A DNA stretch of 60,975 nt from Verrucomicrobiota bacterium (GCA_023269675.1 JAHFSX010000032.1:1-60975); one strand, 5' to 3'; positions 24,128-32,242 are shown, numbered from the stretch's first letter. Notes: generated from the sequence alone by a model not told the origin. Program-made: numbers and translations.

Positions 24128-24490
24128 TCCTTTTTTGATTTTCAAATTCTGTGCTGCTTCTTCAACCATCATGTTGTAATTGATTCGTTCGAAATGACGG
24201 AATTGTTCTTGGAGCTTTGTAAGCTCTTGGTTCACGACTCCGGCTTCACCAGTGTTCAGCCGGTCTTTGATCGCAGAAACCAAGTGATAGGTTGCTGACC
24301 CATATGACTTTCTGAATTCAAGTATGGTTCGTATCCGTATAATGAAATAGGAAGAGCCTACACAGCCCAGTATGGTCAAAACACCCAACAAACAACGAGC
24401 CATTTTCGATTCGTACAATATCTCTGCTATCAACCAAGAGGTTGGTAAGGCAATGGCAACAAGAATGGGGATTATTAATTCAATTGGCAT
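24065..24490 (-). CDS. Cassette-encoded membrane protein with cytoplasmic helical domain
   Basis: Starting at MPIELIIPILVAIALPTSWL, the protein has two transmembrane helices (about 5-25 and 33-52, CLLGVLTILGCVGSSYFII). A charged helical region of about 85 residues follows (HLVSAIKDRLNTGEAGVVNQ, LTKLQEQFRHFE). It ends in the attC-encoded tail TPNPHSPSALGVGGR. The longer in-frame ORF to 24637 was rejected because its first 49 codons read through attC site 4. A purine-rich SD-like AAGAAAG precedes the chosen ATG. Function unknown. Confidence 0.65.
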   Translation of the reverse strand: MPIELIIPILVAIALPTSWLIAEILYESKMARCLLGVLTILGCVGSSYFIIRIRTILEFRKSYGSATYHLVSAIKDRLNTGEAGVVNQELTKLQEQFRHFERINYNMMVEEAAQNLKIKKGVQPGDTPNPHSPSALGVGGR

Positions 24491-24504
24491 CGCTTTTCTT
24501 TCTT

Positions 24505-24566
24505 GTCCAACGTCGGTGGTGAGGGACGGCGCGTCAGCGACGTTCCTCACCACCACCTGGTTCGAC
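24505..24566 (-). repeat. attC-like site 4 (62 bp)
   Basis: In gene orientation the ends are GTCGAAC and GTTGGAC. The arms GGTGGTGAGGGACG and CGTTCCTCACCACC make a strong hairpin with one mismatch. The conserved GTCGCTGACG supplies the stop codon of the adjoining gene, as in sites 1-3. Confidence 0.8.
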
Positions 24567-24998
24567 TTTGCTCCGTTCTCGGTGAGGTGCGAATGGGTCC
24601 ATCGTCCATTCAACAAACTCATCTTCCCATTTGCCATTTTGCTTTCTTGCTTGGAACATACCGATCATGTCGGCATCTTCTTTAGTGCCGCCAACTTTTT
24701 TGTCTTTCCCTAGACTTGTCAACGTTACGGTCCCGTTTGATGAAACAGTATAGTCTATGTCTCTGCCCCAACCATCTCTGAGCGAACTATGGTGTCCGGA
24801 ACTTGCTTCGGTTTGTGACAGACTTTTAGGCAAATCATTGTGCTTGGCCGCATAGCGCAGTATCCGTCTCTTGGCCATATTCATAGCGACGTTGGTTAAG
24901 GGTCGCGGCGGAATCCGGTCAACAAACGAATTTAAAACGGCAATCAAAACAACTGCCGTTACGATACCAAATAGAGCTGTTTTCTTATTTCGAGTCAT
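24534..24998 (-). CDS. Cassette-encoded GspG-like pseudopilin-domain protein
   Basis: A single N-terminal transmembrane helix (TALFGIVTAVVLIAVLNSFV) is followed by a region resembling the type II secretion major pseudopilin C-terminal domain: LPKSLSQTE, SSLRDGWGRDIDYTVSSNG and VTLTSLGKDKKVGG. In known GspG proteins, D-W-G and the LGxD segment lie near the calcium site. The prepilin leader (GFTLIE) is absent, so it is unlikely to be a true pilin. The last 10 or so residues (KVEPGGGEERR) are read from attC site 4. It is a lone copy with no secretion genes nearby. Confidence 0.7.
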   Translation of the reverse strand: MTRNKKTALFGIVTAVVLIAVLNSFVDRIPPRPLTNVAMNMAKRRILRYAAKHNDLPKSLSQTEASSGHHSSLRDGWGRDIDYTVSSNGTVTLTSLGKDKKVGGTKEDADMIGMFQARKQNGKWEDEFVEWTMDPFAPHRERSKVEPGGGEERR

Positions 24999-25012
24999 TT
25001 TTGTCGAACATC

Positions 25013-25058
25013 GGCAATCACCCTCCTGTAATCAAGAGGGTGCATTACCTTGTTCGCC
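25013..25058 (-). repeat. attC-like site 5 (46 bp)
   Basis: In gene orientation the ends are GGCGAAC and GTTCGAC, with inner arms CACCCTC and GAGGGTG. It is short and lies 5 bp downstream of the 25064 stop. Confidence 0.6.
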
Positions 25059-25063
25059 TTTTT

Positions 25064-25504
25064 CTAGTGGTCACCGCCTTGGTGGCCATCGTTTTGTTTC
25101 TGACCTTCACCAGTTGATTTAGGCCAGAGCGTTCGCCGAATAGGGACCAAGCCATTCATGAGCGCCGCATAGTTTGTCAAAGCCGGGTGGTCAAACAACA
25201 ACCGGGCCGCTCTGGCCTCTTCGGTCATTACCTCCCTCTGTCTTTCAGTGAACCGCGCGTCTGATGCAACATCCGCAAGGCAAGTGTCCATATATAGAAG
25301 GTAGGCGAGATTCGTGAATGATTGCGGACGGTTCTCAGCAAGCAAGGAATCCAGTGCCCCGCGTTGTAACTGCGCTTGGCAAACTAGCGACCGCACTTCG
25401 GCATCGATAAGCCACCTTTGATGACGCACGGTCTGCCAGAGGTAGATGCTTATACTGCCTATGATCACGCAAATAACCCCAAGTCCTATAGTCAGAGCTT
25501 TCAT
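25064..25504 (-). CDS. Cassette-encoded membrane-anchored protein (146 aa)
   Basis: Starting at MKALTIGLGVICVIIGSISI, the protein has one N-terminal transmembrane helix. A soluble helical domain of about 115 residues follows (RSLVCQAQLQRGALDSLLAE, FTERQREVMTEEARAARLLF), with a Gly/His/Gln-rich end (QKQNDGHQGGDH). Codons upstream of 25504 in the open frame are read through attC site 6 and its inserted repeat, so the later Met was chosen. No family was recognised. Confidence 0.65.
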   Translation of the reverse strand: MKALTIGLGVICVIIGSISIYLWQTVRHQRWLIDAEVRSLVCQAQLQRGALDSLLAENRPQSFTNLAYLLYMDTCLADVASDARFTERQREVMTEEARAARLLFDHPALTNYAALMNGLVPIRRTLWPKSTGEGQKQNDGHQGGDH

Positions 25505-25515
25505 TTTACTCTCCT

Positions 25516-25714
25516 GCCCAACATCGGTAATCACCCTTGGTACTGTGTACTGTCTACATAAAAGCACGCTCACACTCCAACTCATTAGTAAATCTGCGTT
25601 TTTGACCCATGGCGGGGCCGCGCAATGAACCGTATGTTCGGAGCGTATCACCGCGGAAACCTTACCGTCAAGGTGCAATGGCTGGATGGCAGGGGATGCA
25701 TTCCCTTGTTCGCC
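25516..25714 (-). repeat. Long attC-like site 6 (199 bp) containing a 150-bp repeat
   Basis: In gene orientation it runs GGCGAAC to GTTGGGC. The outer arms AATCACCC and GGGGATGCATT pair. Most of the interior (25528-25682) is duplicated at 26130-26279. The size is closer to long VCR-type attC sites than to its 71-bp neighbours. Confidence 0.6.
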
Positions 25715-25732
25715 TTTTACGTCCATCCATCG

Positions 25733-26101
25733 TCATCGTGACAGGTTGGAGCCTTTGGGTTTGATCAACTTCAATGCTAGTAATGACACAAGGAATATTC
25801 CAAAGCCGCGACCGGCTTGTCTGCAGTCATATTTGCAGCCAGGAATGTCCTTTAGAAGTATCAGGCCTTGGTGCAATGTTACGCTCAGTTGAAGTTTCGT
25901 TTCGGCAGGTACAGGCTCTCCTCTTCGATCTTTTTGAACCGAATCAAAACACTCTTTAAGCAATGGCAAAAGAATATCGTTAACGCTATGGCTGTTATTG
26001 TATGCCCAAAACAAACCCGAAGATGTGTAGACGGCCGAGACGATCATGAGTGTAAGAAAGATTGCTCGCGCGATTTTTCGAAGTCTTTCTTTTGCTGTCA
26101 T
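25733..26101 (-). CDS. Cassette-encoded small membrane protein (122 aa)
   Basis: The protein has one N-terminal transmembrane segment (IARAIFLTLMIVSAVYTSSG) and a short soluble part with two Cys (CKYDC). A second hydrophobic stretch lies near the end (GFGIFLVSLLALKLI). No family was recognised. It is on the same strand and in the same arrangement as the other cassette genes, with an attC-like site 18 bp downstream. Confidence 0.65.
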   Translation of the reverse strand: MTAKERLRKIARAIFLTLMIVSAVYTSSGLFWAYNNSHSVNDILLPLLKECFDSVQKDRRGEPVPAETKLQLSVTLHQGLILLKDIPGCKYDCRQAGRGFGIFLVSLLALKLIKPKGSNLSR

Positions 26102-26113
26102 GTTTGAGTCCTC

Positions 26114-26312
26114 TTCGCAACACAGTTAGTAATCGCCCTTGGTACTGTCTGCATAAAAGCACGCTCACACTCCAACTCATTAGGAAACTCTGCGTTTTTG
26201 ACCCATGGCGGGGCCGCGCAATGGACCGTATGTTCGGAGCGTATCACCGCGGAAACCTTACCGTCAAGGTGCAATGGCGTCTGGGATGGCCCGGGATGCG
26301 TCGGAAGGCTAT
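26114..26312 (-). repeat. Degenerate attC-like site 7 containing the second copy of the 150-bp repeat
   Basis: The segment 26130-26279 is about 95% identical to 25528-25682. The flanks (TCGCAAC and the GGGATGCGTCGG region) resemble those of site 6, but the outer boxes are decayed. Confidence 0.5.
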
Positions 26313-26509
26313 ACAGGGGCAATGAGCGGTTTGGGAACGGGGCGAAGCGGTAACGGCCTGCCGACCCGCGAGCCAGGTCCCCAATCCGTGTTGCTCTCGA
26401 GACGAACTCAAGTGGGTGGCCGATGGCTCGTCATATAGGCCATATCGCACCGGTTGACGCATAACCGCTTTTTTATCGTTTAGGTACCCGAATTTGGCGC
26501 ATATTACTC
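26313..26509. other. No gene seen between degenerate attC-like site and the 66-aa ORF
   Basis: ORFs crossing this 197-bp segment have repeat-like, unprotein-like composition. It is possibly a decayed cassette. Confidence 0.4.
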
Positions 26510-26710
26510 TCAATACGTGGTGATGCGGCCAATTAACATCAGAACTATAGTTGCGACAACCATTAATCCTATTATCCCATAGCCCACTTCACTTATGACA
26601 TGATGGGTCGGCGTTCTTCTCCATCGTTCATTCGTCTGGCGTCTGTATGATGGCACGCATAAGTACTTCATCAAGAGATACGCCAAGTAAAGATAATGGA
26701 GCATGTACAT
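26510..26710 (-). CDS. Small hypothetical membrane protein (66 aa)
   Basis: The short ORF has a hydrophobic N-terminus (MLHYLYLAYLLMKYL), a basic middle (RRQTNERWRRTP) and a C-terminal transmembrane segment (YGIIGLMVVATIVLMLIGRI). Its composition and strand match the cassette proteins. It would be the most upstream cassette, but no attC was recognised beside it and the start is uncertain. Confidence 0.45.
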   Translation of the reverse strand: MYMLHYLYLAYLLMKYLCVPSYRRQTNERWRRTPTHHVISEVGYGIIGLMVVATIVLMLIGRITTY

Positions 26711-27111
26711 TCAAATTGCCCAACATGAAAAAAACGTCCAGTCGCAAAACTCAGGCAATGCGCCCGTCCGCGACATCCTCCCATGTTCAGGCAGAACTTT
26801 GACAAGTCCCGCGCGCTCCGTCAAGTCCTGATGCCTGTTAAGCTTAATCAAAACCTTATCCCAATTGTCCGCCACCGCGCCGTTGCGGCGGCCACGCCAA
26901 GCCTTCGGGTACTCGAGGCGGGTCTTCCGATCGTGACTTGAAGGATGATGATTACGATCAAGATTAAGATTACGAAAGCTTCGGCCCTCATAAGCCTAAG
27001 CGTGCGCTGGTCCATAACTTCAACGTTGAGCGTGGGGCGTTCAGCGTTCGAACTCTCAACTCTCAACTCTCAATTTAAGAAACTTGAAGTGATGGGCGAG
27101 GGCCGCCGCCA
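26711..27111. other. Intergenic region with hexamer and heptamer repeats
   Basis: No gene is supported. It holds GATTAN array copy 3 (26836-26979) and a heptamer-type run at about 27015-27064 (three AACTCTC units and GCGTTCA-type units). An integron integrase or attI would be expected on this side of the array; none is present. Confidence 0.6.
26836..26979. repeat. Inverted GATTAN hexamer arrays, copy 3
   Basis: The right arm 26944-26979 reads GATGAT, GATTAC, GATCAA, GATTAA, GATTAC, GAAAGC. A shorter left arm (about 26836-26863) is the reverse complement, GGATAA, GGTTTT, GATTAA. The spacer is about 80 bp. Confidence 0.65.
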
Positions 27112-27148
27112 TAAAACAGAAGAGGCCGGGCGGGTGCCCGGCCTCTTC
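27112..27148 (-). terminator. Rho-independent terminator of the hydrogenase operon
   Basis: On the minus strand, GAAGAGGCCGGGC, loop ACCC and GCCCGGCCTCTTC form a 13-bp perfect stem followed by TGTTTTAT, 20 bp downstream of the hydA stop. Confidence 0.88.
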
Positions 27149-27167
27149 GTGTCTTTAGACTAACCGC

Positions 27168-28922
27168 CTACTTCGCGTAGATCTTCTTCGCGTGGTAGTG
27201 GTTGTGCAGGAGGTGGTGGGCCTTTTCGCTGAGCGGCGCGCCCAGGAACTCGGCGTAGACCTTCTGCACCTGCGGGTTGAGGTGCGACATGCGCAGCACG
27301 CTCTTCTCGTCGTCGGTGTAGATGCCGGCGGTGCGGCCTTTGCGGACCTCGTCCGTGGCGCCCGTGGGCTGTCCGCCGCCGCCGATGCAGCCGCCGCGGC
27401 AGGCCATGACTTCGATGAAGTCGTAGCGCGGCTTGCGGCCGGCCTTGCGGTCCTCGCGGACGGCGTTGAGCACCTGCTCGACGTTGCCAATCTGGTGGAC
27501 GACGGCGATCTTGACCAGGGTGCCCTTGATGTCGACCGTCGCCTCTTTGACGCCCTGCATGCCGCGGACGGACTCGAAGTTGATCGAGGGCGGCTGGGCA
27601 TCGCCGGTGATCAGGCAGTAGGCCGTGCGCAGCGCGGCCTCCATCACGCCGCCGGTGACGCCGAAGATCGTGCCTGCGCCGGTGTACTCGCCGAGGACCG
27701 AGTCGGCCTCTTCCTTGTCGAGCTTGGTGAAGTCGATGCCCGTGCTCTTGAACATGCGGGCCAGCTCGCGCGTGGTGAGCACCACGTCGATGTCCTGGTG
27801 GCCGCTGGCGAACATGTTCTCGCTGCGCGAGATCTCGTACTTCTTGGCCGTGCAGGGCATGACCGAAACCATGAAGATCTTGGAGGGGTCGATGCCCATC
27901 TTCTCGGCGTAGTAGGTCTTGGCCAGCACGCCCAGCATCTGCTGGGGGGACTTGGCGGAGGAGAAGTTGTCGATGAAGTCGGGCGCGTACTTCTCCATCC
28001 AGTCGGTCCACGCGGGACAGCAGGACGTGATCAGCGGCAGCGTGCCGCCCTTGGTGAAGCGGTTGATGAACTCAGACCCCTCCTCCATGATGGTCACGTC
28101 GGCGCTGTAGTTGGTGTCGAAGACCGCCTTGAAGCCGAGGCGGCGCAGGCCCGCGTAGGTTTCGCCGGTCAGCAGCGTGCCGGGCGGCAGGCCGAAGGCC
28201 TCGCCGATGGCGACGCGGACCGCCGGTGCGATCTGGACCACGCAGTACTTGTCGGCGTCGTTCAGCGCGCGCCAGACCTTGAGCGTCTCGTCCTTCTCGT
28301 AGATGGCGCCGACCGGGCAGTGCGCCGAGCACTGGCCGCACTTGATGCAGGGCGACTCGTTGAGGGTGACGTCCGCGGCCGGGGCCATGCGGGTCTTCTC
28401 GCCGCGCCCGATGAACTCCAGCGCCCAGACGTCCTGCATCTCCTGGCAGACCTGGGTGCAGCGTCCGCACTTGATGCACTTCTCCTGGTTGAGCACGATC
28501 GAGGTCGTCGAGTTGTCGACCGGGATGGAGGGCACGTCGGTCTCGAACGGGATGTCGCGGATGCCGAAGTCCGCCGCGATCTTCTGCAGCTCGCAGTTGT
28601 TGTTGCGGGGGCACTGCAGGCAGTCGTTCGGGTGGTTGGCGAGAATCAGCTCCAGCACGGTACGGCGCACGCGGACGATGTCCGCGTCATGCGTCGTGAT
28701 CTTCATGCCGGGAGCGACGTCCGTACAGCAGGCGCGCAGCAGCTTGGGCGAGCCGGCCTGACGCACCACGCAGATGCCGCAGGCCGCCCAGGGCCGGAGG
28801 TCCGGGTGGTAGCAGAGCGTGGGGATCTTGACTTGAACCACCTTGGCGGCGTTCAAGATCGAGGTCCCGGCCGGGACTTCGACCGGGATGCCGTTGATTT
28901 CGAGTTGAACCATGTTTGACAT
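27168..28922 (-). CDS. hydA: [FeFe]-hydrogenase catalytic subunit HydA (NADH/ferredoxin-linked type)
   Basis: The 584-residue protein has a full set of cofactor motifs. An N-terminal 2Fe-2S domain has Cys 37, 48, 51 and 65. A His/Cys 4Fe-4S segment is CLQCPRNNNCELQ. Two 4Fe-4S clusters are CIKCGRCTQVCQ and CIKCGQCSAHCP. The H-cluster motifs are TSCCPAW (about 299), MPCTAKK (about 357) and ACRGGCIGGGGQP (about 507), and a small-subunit-like C-terminus ends the protein. It interconverts protons and H2. With HydB and HydC-like partners it probably forms a cytoplasmic trimeric enzyme that may be electron-bifurcating. The SD AAAGGT lies 9 bp before the ATG. It is last in the operon and followed by a strong terminator. 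Maturases HydEFG are not in the window. Confidence 0.97.
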   Translation of the reverse strand: MSNMVQLEINGIPVEVPAGTSILNAAKVVQVKIPTLCYHPDLRPWAACGICVVRQAGSPKLLRACCTDVAPGMKITTHDADIVRVRRTVLELILANHPNDCLQCPRNNNCELQKIAADFGIRDIPFETDVPSIPVDNSTTSIVLNQEKCIKCGRCTQVCQEMQDVWALEFIGRGEKTRMAPAADVTLNESPCIKCGQCSAHCPVGAIYEKDETLKVWRALNDADKYCVVQIAPAVRVAIGEAFGLPPGTLLTGETYAGLRRLGFKAVFDTNYSADVTIMEEGSEFINRFTKGGTLPLITSCCPAWTDWMEKYAPDFIDNFSSAKSPQQMLGVLAKTYYAEKMGIDPSKIFMVSVMPCTAKKYEISRSENMFASGHQDIDVVLTTRELARMFKSTGIDFTKLDKEEADSVLGEYTGAGTIFGVTGGVMEAALRTAYCLITGDAQPPSINFESVRGMQGVKEATVDIKGTLVKIAVVHQIGNVEQVLNAVREDRKAGRKPRYDFIEVMACRGGCIGGGGQPTGATDEVRKGRTAGIYTDDEKSVLRMSHLNPQVQKVYAEFLGAPLSEKAHHLLHNHYHAKKIYAK

Positions 28923-28940
28923 AGGTAAAGACCTTTCAGA

Positions 28941-30728
28941 TTACGCGCGGTTGACGGCGTTGAACTTGCACACCTCGAAGCACTGGCCGCACTTGATGCA
29001 GCGGAGCTCGTCGATGACATGCGGCTTCTTGCGTTCGCCGGAGATGCAGGTGACCGGGCAGACGCGGGCGCAGGCGGTGCACCCGACGCACTTCTCGGGG
29101 TTGATGGTGTAGCGCAGCAGGCTCTTGCACTTTCCGGCGCGGCACTTCTTGTCGTCGATGTGCTCCTTGTACTCGTCCATGAAGTAGCGCAGGCTGGACT
29201 GGACCGGGTTCGACGCCGTCTGCCCGAGGCCGCACAGGGAGGCGCGGGCCATGGCCTCGCTGATCTCCTTCATGTTCTCGATGTCCTCGTAAGAGCCGGC
29301 GCCCTTGCAGATCTTGTCGAGGTAGTTCAGCAGCTTGCGTCCGCCGATCCGGCAGGGGGCGCACTTGCCGCAGGACTCGTCGACCGTGAAGTCGAGGTAG
29401 AACTTCGCGATGTCCGGGATGCAGTCGTCCTCGTCCATGACGATCAGGCCGCCGGAGCCCATGATCGAGCCGATCTTGGCCAGGCTCTCGTAGTCGATGG
29501 GCACGTCCAGGAACTGCGGGGGGATCATGCCGCCCGACGGGCCGCCGGTCTGGGCCGACTTGAAGGCCTTGCCGTTGCGGATGCCGCCGCCGATGTCGAA
29601 GATGATCTCGCGCAGCGTGGTGCCCATCGGCACCTCGATCAGGCCGGAGTTGTTGATCTTGCCGGTGAGGGCGAAGACCTTGGTGCCCTTGGAGGTCGCC
29701 GTGCCGATCTTGCTGAACCACAGCCCGCCCTTGAGCAGGATGACGGGGATGTTGGCCAGCGTCTCGACGTTGTTGATCACCGTGGGGCGGCCCCAGAGGC
29801 CCTTGACCGCCGGGAAGGGCGGCCGCGGGGTGGGCATGCCGCGCTTGCCCTCGATCGAGGCGAGCAGGGCGGTCTCCTCGCCGCACACGAACGCGCCGGC
29901 GCCGAGGCGGAGCTCGATGTCGAACGAGAAGTCGCTGCCGAGGATGTTCTTGCCGAGCAGGCCGTACTCGCGGGCCTGGCCGATGGCGGTCTCGAGGCGC
30001 TGGATCGCGAGCGGGTATTCCGCGCGGATGTAGACGTAGCCCATGTTCGCGCCGATGGCGTAGCCGGCGATGGTCATGGCTTCCAGCACGGAGTGGGGGT
30101 CGCCCTCCAGCGTCGAGCGGTCCATGTAGGCGCCCGGATCGCCTTCGTCGGCGTTGCAGACCATGTACTTCTGCCCGGCGGGCTGCATGGCCGCGAACGA
30201 CCACTTCTTGCCCGTGGGGAAGCCCGCGCCGCCGCGGCCGCGCAGGCCGGACTTGGAGACCTCGTCGATCACGTCCTGGGGCTTCATCTCGAACAGCACC
30301 TTCTCGAGGGCCTTGTAGCCGTCGCGGGCGATGTATTCGTCGATCTTGTCCGGGTCGATCACGCCGCAGTTGCGCAGCACGATGCGGAACTGCTTCTGAT
30401 AGAAATCGATGCCTTCGATGCCGACGTTGATCTTGCTCTGGTTCTTGTCATAGAGCAGGCGGGACACGACGCGCCCCTTGATGATGTGCTCCTTGACGAT
30501 CACGGCGGCGTCTTCCGGCTTCACTTCCACGTAGAAGGTGTCTTGCGGCAGGATCTTGACGATCGGACCCTTTTCGCAGAAACCCAGGCAGCCGGTGCGC
30601 ACGACCTGGACGTCATTGACCAGACCGTTCTCCTCGACCGCCTTCTTCAGCGCGCTGAACAGCGCGATACCCTGATTGGACTCGCAGGCTGTGCCGCCGC
30701 AAACCAAGATGTACTGTTTGTAACCCAT
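28941..30728 (-). CDS. hydB: HydB-like NADH-oxidising subunit (NuoF-type, FMN and Fe-S)
   Basis: The protein has an N-terminal thioredoxin-like 2Fe-2S domain (LVCGGTACES, RTGCLGFCEKGP). The NuoF core follows, with FMN/NADH loop GLRGRGGAGFPTGKKW and NADEGDPGAYMDRS, and then a SLBB domain. The 4Fe-4S motif of NuoF is ESCGKCAPCRIG. A C-terminal ferredoxin domain has CVGCTACARVCP and CIKCGQCFEVCK. It transfers electrons between NAD(H) and the hydrogenase. MGYKQYIL at 30728 was chosen as start because the longer ORF adds nine residues without an SD. It lies 18 bp upstream of hydA and is co-transcribed. Confidence 0.95.
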   Translation of the reverse strand: MGYKQYILVCGGTACESNQGIALFSALKKAVEENGLVNDVQVVRTGCLGFCEKGPIVKILPQDTFYVEVKPEDAAVIVKEHIIKGRVVSRLLYDKNQSKINVGIEGIDFYQKQFRIVLRNCGVIDPDKIDEYIARDGYKALEKVLFEMKPQDVIDEVSKSGLRGRGGAGFPTGKKWSFAAMQPAGQKYMVCNADEGDPGAYMDRSTLEGDPHSVLEAMTIAGYAIGANMGYVYIRAEYPLAIQRLETAIGQAREYGLLGKNILGSDFSFDIELRLGAGAFVCGEETALLASIEGKRGMPTPRPPFPAVKGLWGRPTVINNVETLANIPVILLKGGLWFSKIGTATSKGTKVFALTGKINNSGLIEVPMGTTLREIIFDIGGGIRNGKAFKSAQTGGPSGGMIPPQFLDVPIDYESLAKIGSIMGSGGLIVMDEDDCIPDIAKFYLDFTVDESCGKCAPCRIGGRKLLNYLDKICKGAGSYEDIENMKEISEAMARASLCGLGQTASNPVQSSLRYFMDEYKEHIDDKKCRAGKCKSLLRYTINPEKCVGCTACARVCPVTCISGERKKPHVIDELRCIKCGQCFEVCKFNAVNRA

Positions 30729-30744
30729 GGTGTTTTTTTCCCGC

Positions 30745-31134
30745 TTAGCGAACAATGTCCATTGCCGGCTTGTCGCAAATGTGGTTGTCGATGAGCTGCT
30801 TGTTGACGATGTGGTCGTTCACGATCTTCTTGCCGGTCTCCGCGTTCACGTTGCCGTAAATCACGACGGGCATGTGCGGGACGATCACCTCGACGGTCGG
30901 CTCGGAGTGGCAGAGCCCCATGCAGCCGGTCTGGCGCACGAGCACGTGGGTGATGCCGCGGGAGTCGAGCTCCTCGATGATCGCGTTGAAGGTCTCTTTC
31001 GCGCCGGCGGCGATGCCGCAGGTGCCCATGCCGACGATGATCTGCGCGTCCTTGTTGGAGGGGTCGCGCTTCTCCATCGCTTTCTGTTTCTCGTCACGCA
31101 GGTTGCGTAAATCAGCCAGTGTTAACTTAGCCAT
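30745..31134 (-). CDS. Thioredoxin-like [2Fe-2S] ferredoxin subunit of the hydrogenase operon
   Basis: The 129-residue protein starts MAKLTLADLRNLRDEKQ, with SD AGGAAC 8 bp upstream. It has the 2Fe-2S thioredoxin-fold pattern GMGTCGIAAGAKE (first Cys) and later RQTGCMGLCHSEP (two Cys), like the N-terminus of HydB and the C-terminal part of NuoE. Such small subunits are common in HydABC and Hnd-type hydrogenase operons (HndB-like). It lies 16 bp upstream of hydB on the same strand and probably shuttles electrons within the complex. Confidence 0.88.
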   Translation of the reverse strand: MAKLTLADLRNLRDEKQKAMEKRDPSNKDAQIIVGMGTCGIAAGAKETFNAIIEELDSRGITHVLVRQTGCMGLCHSEPTVEVIVPHMPVVIYGNVNAETGKKIVNDHIVNKQLIDNHICDKPAMDIVR

Positions 31135-31204
31135 GTTCGGTTCCTTCGTCTTCGTTTCCAAATAAACAGGTTTCGGGTTCTCCGTCCCCGGCGGCGTCTC
31201 GGCG

Positions 31205-31744
31205 TCAGGCCAGCTCGGCCTCTTGGGCCTTCAGGTAGTCCCGGGCCAGGATCAGGTTGCCGGCGGTCTCGAGGTCGCCGAGCGTCTCGATCAGCTCGCT
31301 CCGCGAGAGCGCGTAGCTGTCGGTCGGCGTCCTCCGCGTCAGGACCAGGTCGTAGGCGCCGGAGAAGGTCATCAGCCCCAGCACGGTCGCCGGCAGGTCG
31401 CCCAGCGGCGGCGTGTCCAGGTGCCGCGCGTCGAAGACGAAACCGACCGTCGTGCCTTTGCCGGGGGCCGACTGGATGTCGACCGAGCCGTTGACCGCCT
31501 CCGCCGTCTGGTAGAGCAGGGGCAAGCCCAGCCCCACCCGACGGTGATCGTGCTTGCCGGCCTCGCTGTAGAACGGGTCCACAGCCTTGGCCAGCTTCGC
31601 CTGATCCATGCCTTTGCCGTTGTCCGCCACGCGCACCTTCACCGTGTCCGGCCCCGTGTACACCTCCAGCTCCACCCGTGACGCGCCCGCTTCGATGGCG
31701 TTTTGCACCAGATCGGCGATCGTGTCACAGACGGAGGCGTGCAC
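31205..31744 (-). CDS. GHKL-type ATPase (histidine-kinase-like) in the hydrogenase operon
   Basis: The 179-residue protein is a stand-alone HATPase_c domain: DTIADLVQNAIEAGAS (N-box), VRVADNGKGMDQAKL (G1 box), VGLGLPLLYQTAEAVNGSVD (G2 box) and GKGTTVGFVFD. It has no phospho-accepting His domain. GTG is the likely start, 3 bp after the nuoE-like stop. Similar ATPases occur in hydrogenase/NuoE loci of clostridia and Thermotogae. The role is probably regulatory or serine-kinase-like (anti-sigma type); the target is unknown. Confidence 0.85.
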   Translation of the reverse strand: MHASVCDTIADLVQNAIEAGASRVELEVYTGPDTVKVRVADNGKGMDQAKLAKAVDPFYSEAGKHDHRRVGLGLPLLYQTAEAVNGSVDIQSAPGKGTTVGFVFDARHLDTPPLGDLPATVLGLMTFSGAYDLVLTRRTPTDSYALSRSELIETLGDLETAGNLILARDYLKAQEAELA

Positions 31745-31747
31745 GGT

Positions 31748-32242
31748 TCAGGCCTTCCGGATTTTGGCGATGATGCCCTGCAGGTCCGCCGTCTTGACCT
31801 TGCCGTACACTTCGCCGTTGACCACCATCACCGGTGCCAGGCCGCAGCAGCCCACGCAGCGCACCGCCTCCGTCGAGAATTCGCCGTCCGGGGTCACGGT
31901 GTTGAGGCCGACGCCCAGAATGCCTTCCATCTCCTGGATGATGTCCTCGCCGCCCTTGAGGTAACAGGCGGTTCCCATGCAGACCTGGATCTGGTTCCGG
32001 CCCGGCTTCTTCAGCTTGAAGAAGTTGTAGAACGTGATCACGCCGTAGATCTTGGCGAGAGGCACGTCCAGCAGATCGGCCACTTCAAATGCCACTTCGC
32101 GGGGAATGTAGCCAAAGCCCTGTTGCACGCGGTGCAACACCATGATCAGATTCCCCGGCTTGTTTTTCCATTCGGCGATAAAGGCCTTCAGCTCTGGCGT
32201 CAGTTTCTGAATGGCCGCCGCCTGTGTTGTAGCGGTGCTCAC
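31748..32242 (-). CDS. hydC: NuoE-like [2Fe-2S] subunit (HydC-type) of the hydrogenase
   Basis: The 164-residue protein has the NuoE layout: N-terminal helical bundle (LIMVLHRVQQGFGYIPREVA, VPLAKIYGVITFYNFF), then the 2Fe-2S ligands CMGTACYLKG and RCVGCCGLAPVM. It accepts or donates electrons between HydB and HydA. It is first in the minus-strand operon. GTG is used as start, supported by a strong SD (GGAGGTGA, 8 bp). The promoter must lie in the 253-bp divergent region. Confidence 0.94.
   Translation of the reverse strand: MSTATTQAAAIQKLTPELKAFIAEWKNKPGNLIMVLHRVQQGFGYIPREVAFEVADLLDVPLAKIYGVITFYNFFKLKKPGRNQIQVCMGTACYLKGGEDIIQEMEGILGVGLNTVTPDGEFSTEAVRCVGCCGLAPVMVVNGEVYGKVKTADLQGIIAKIRKA

Noticed and set aside
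29019..30794. 591-codon plus-strand ORF over hydB
   Set aside because: Antisense shadow; the minus-strand HydB has all cofactor motifs.
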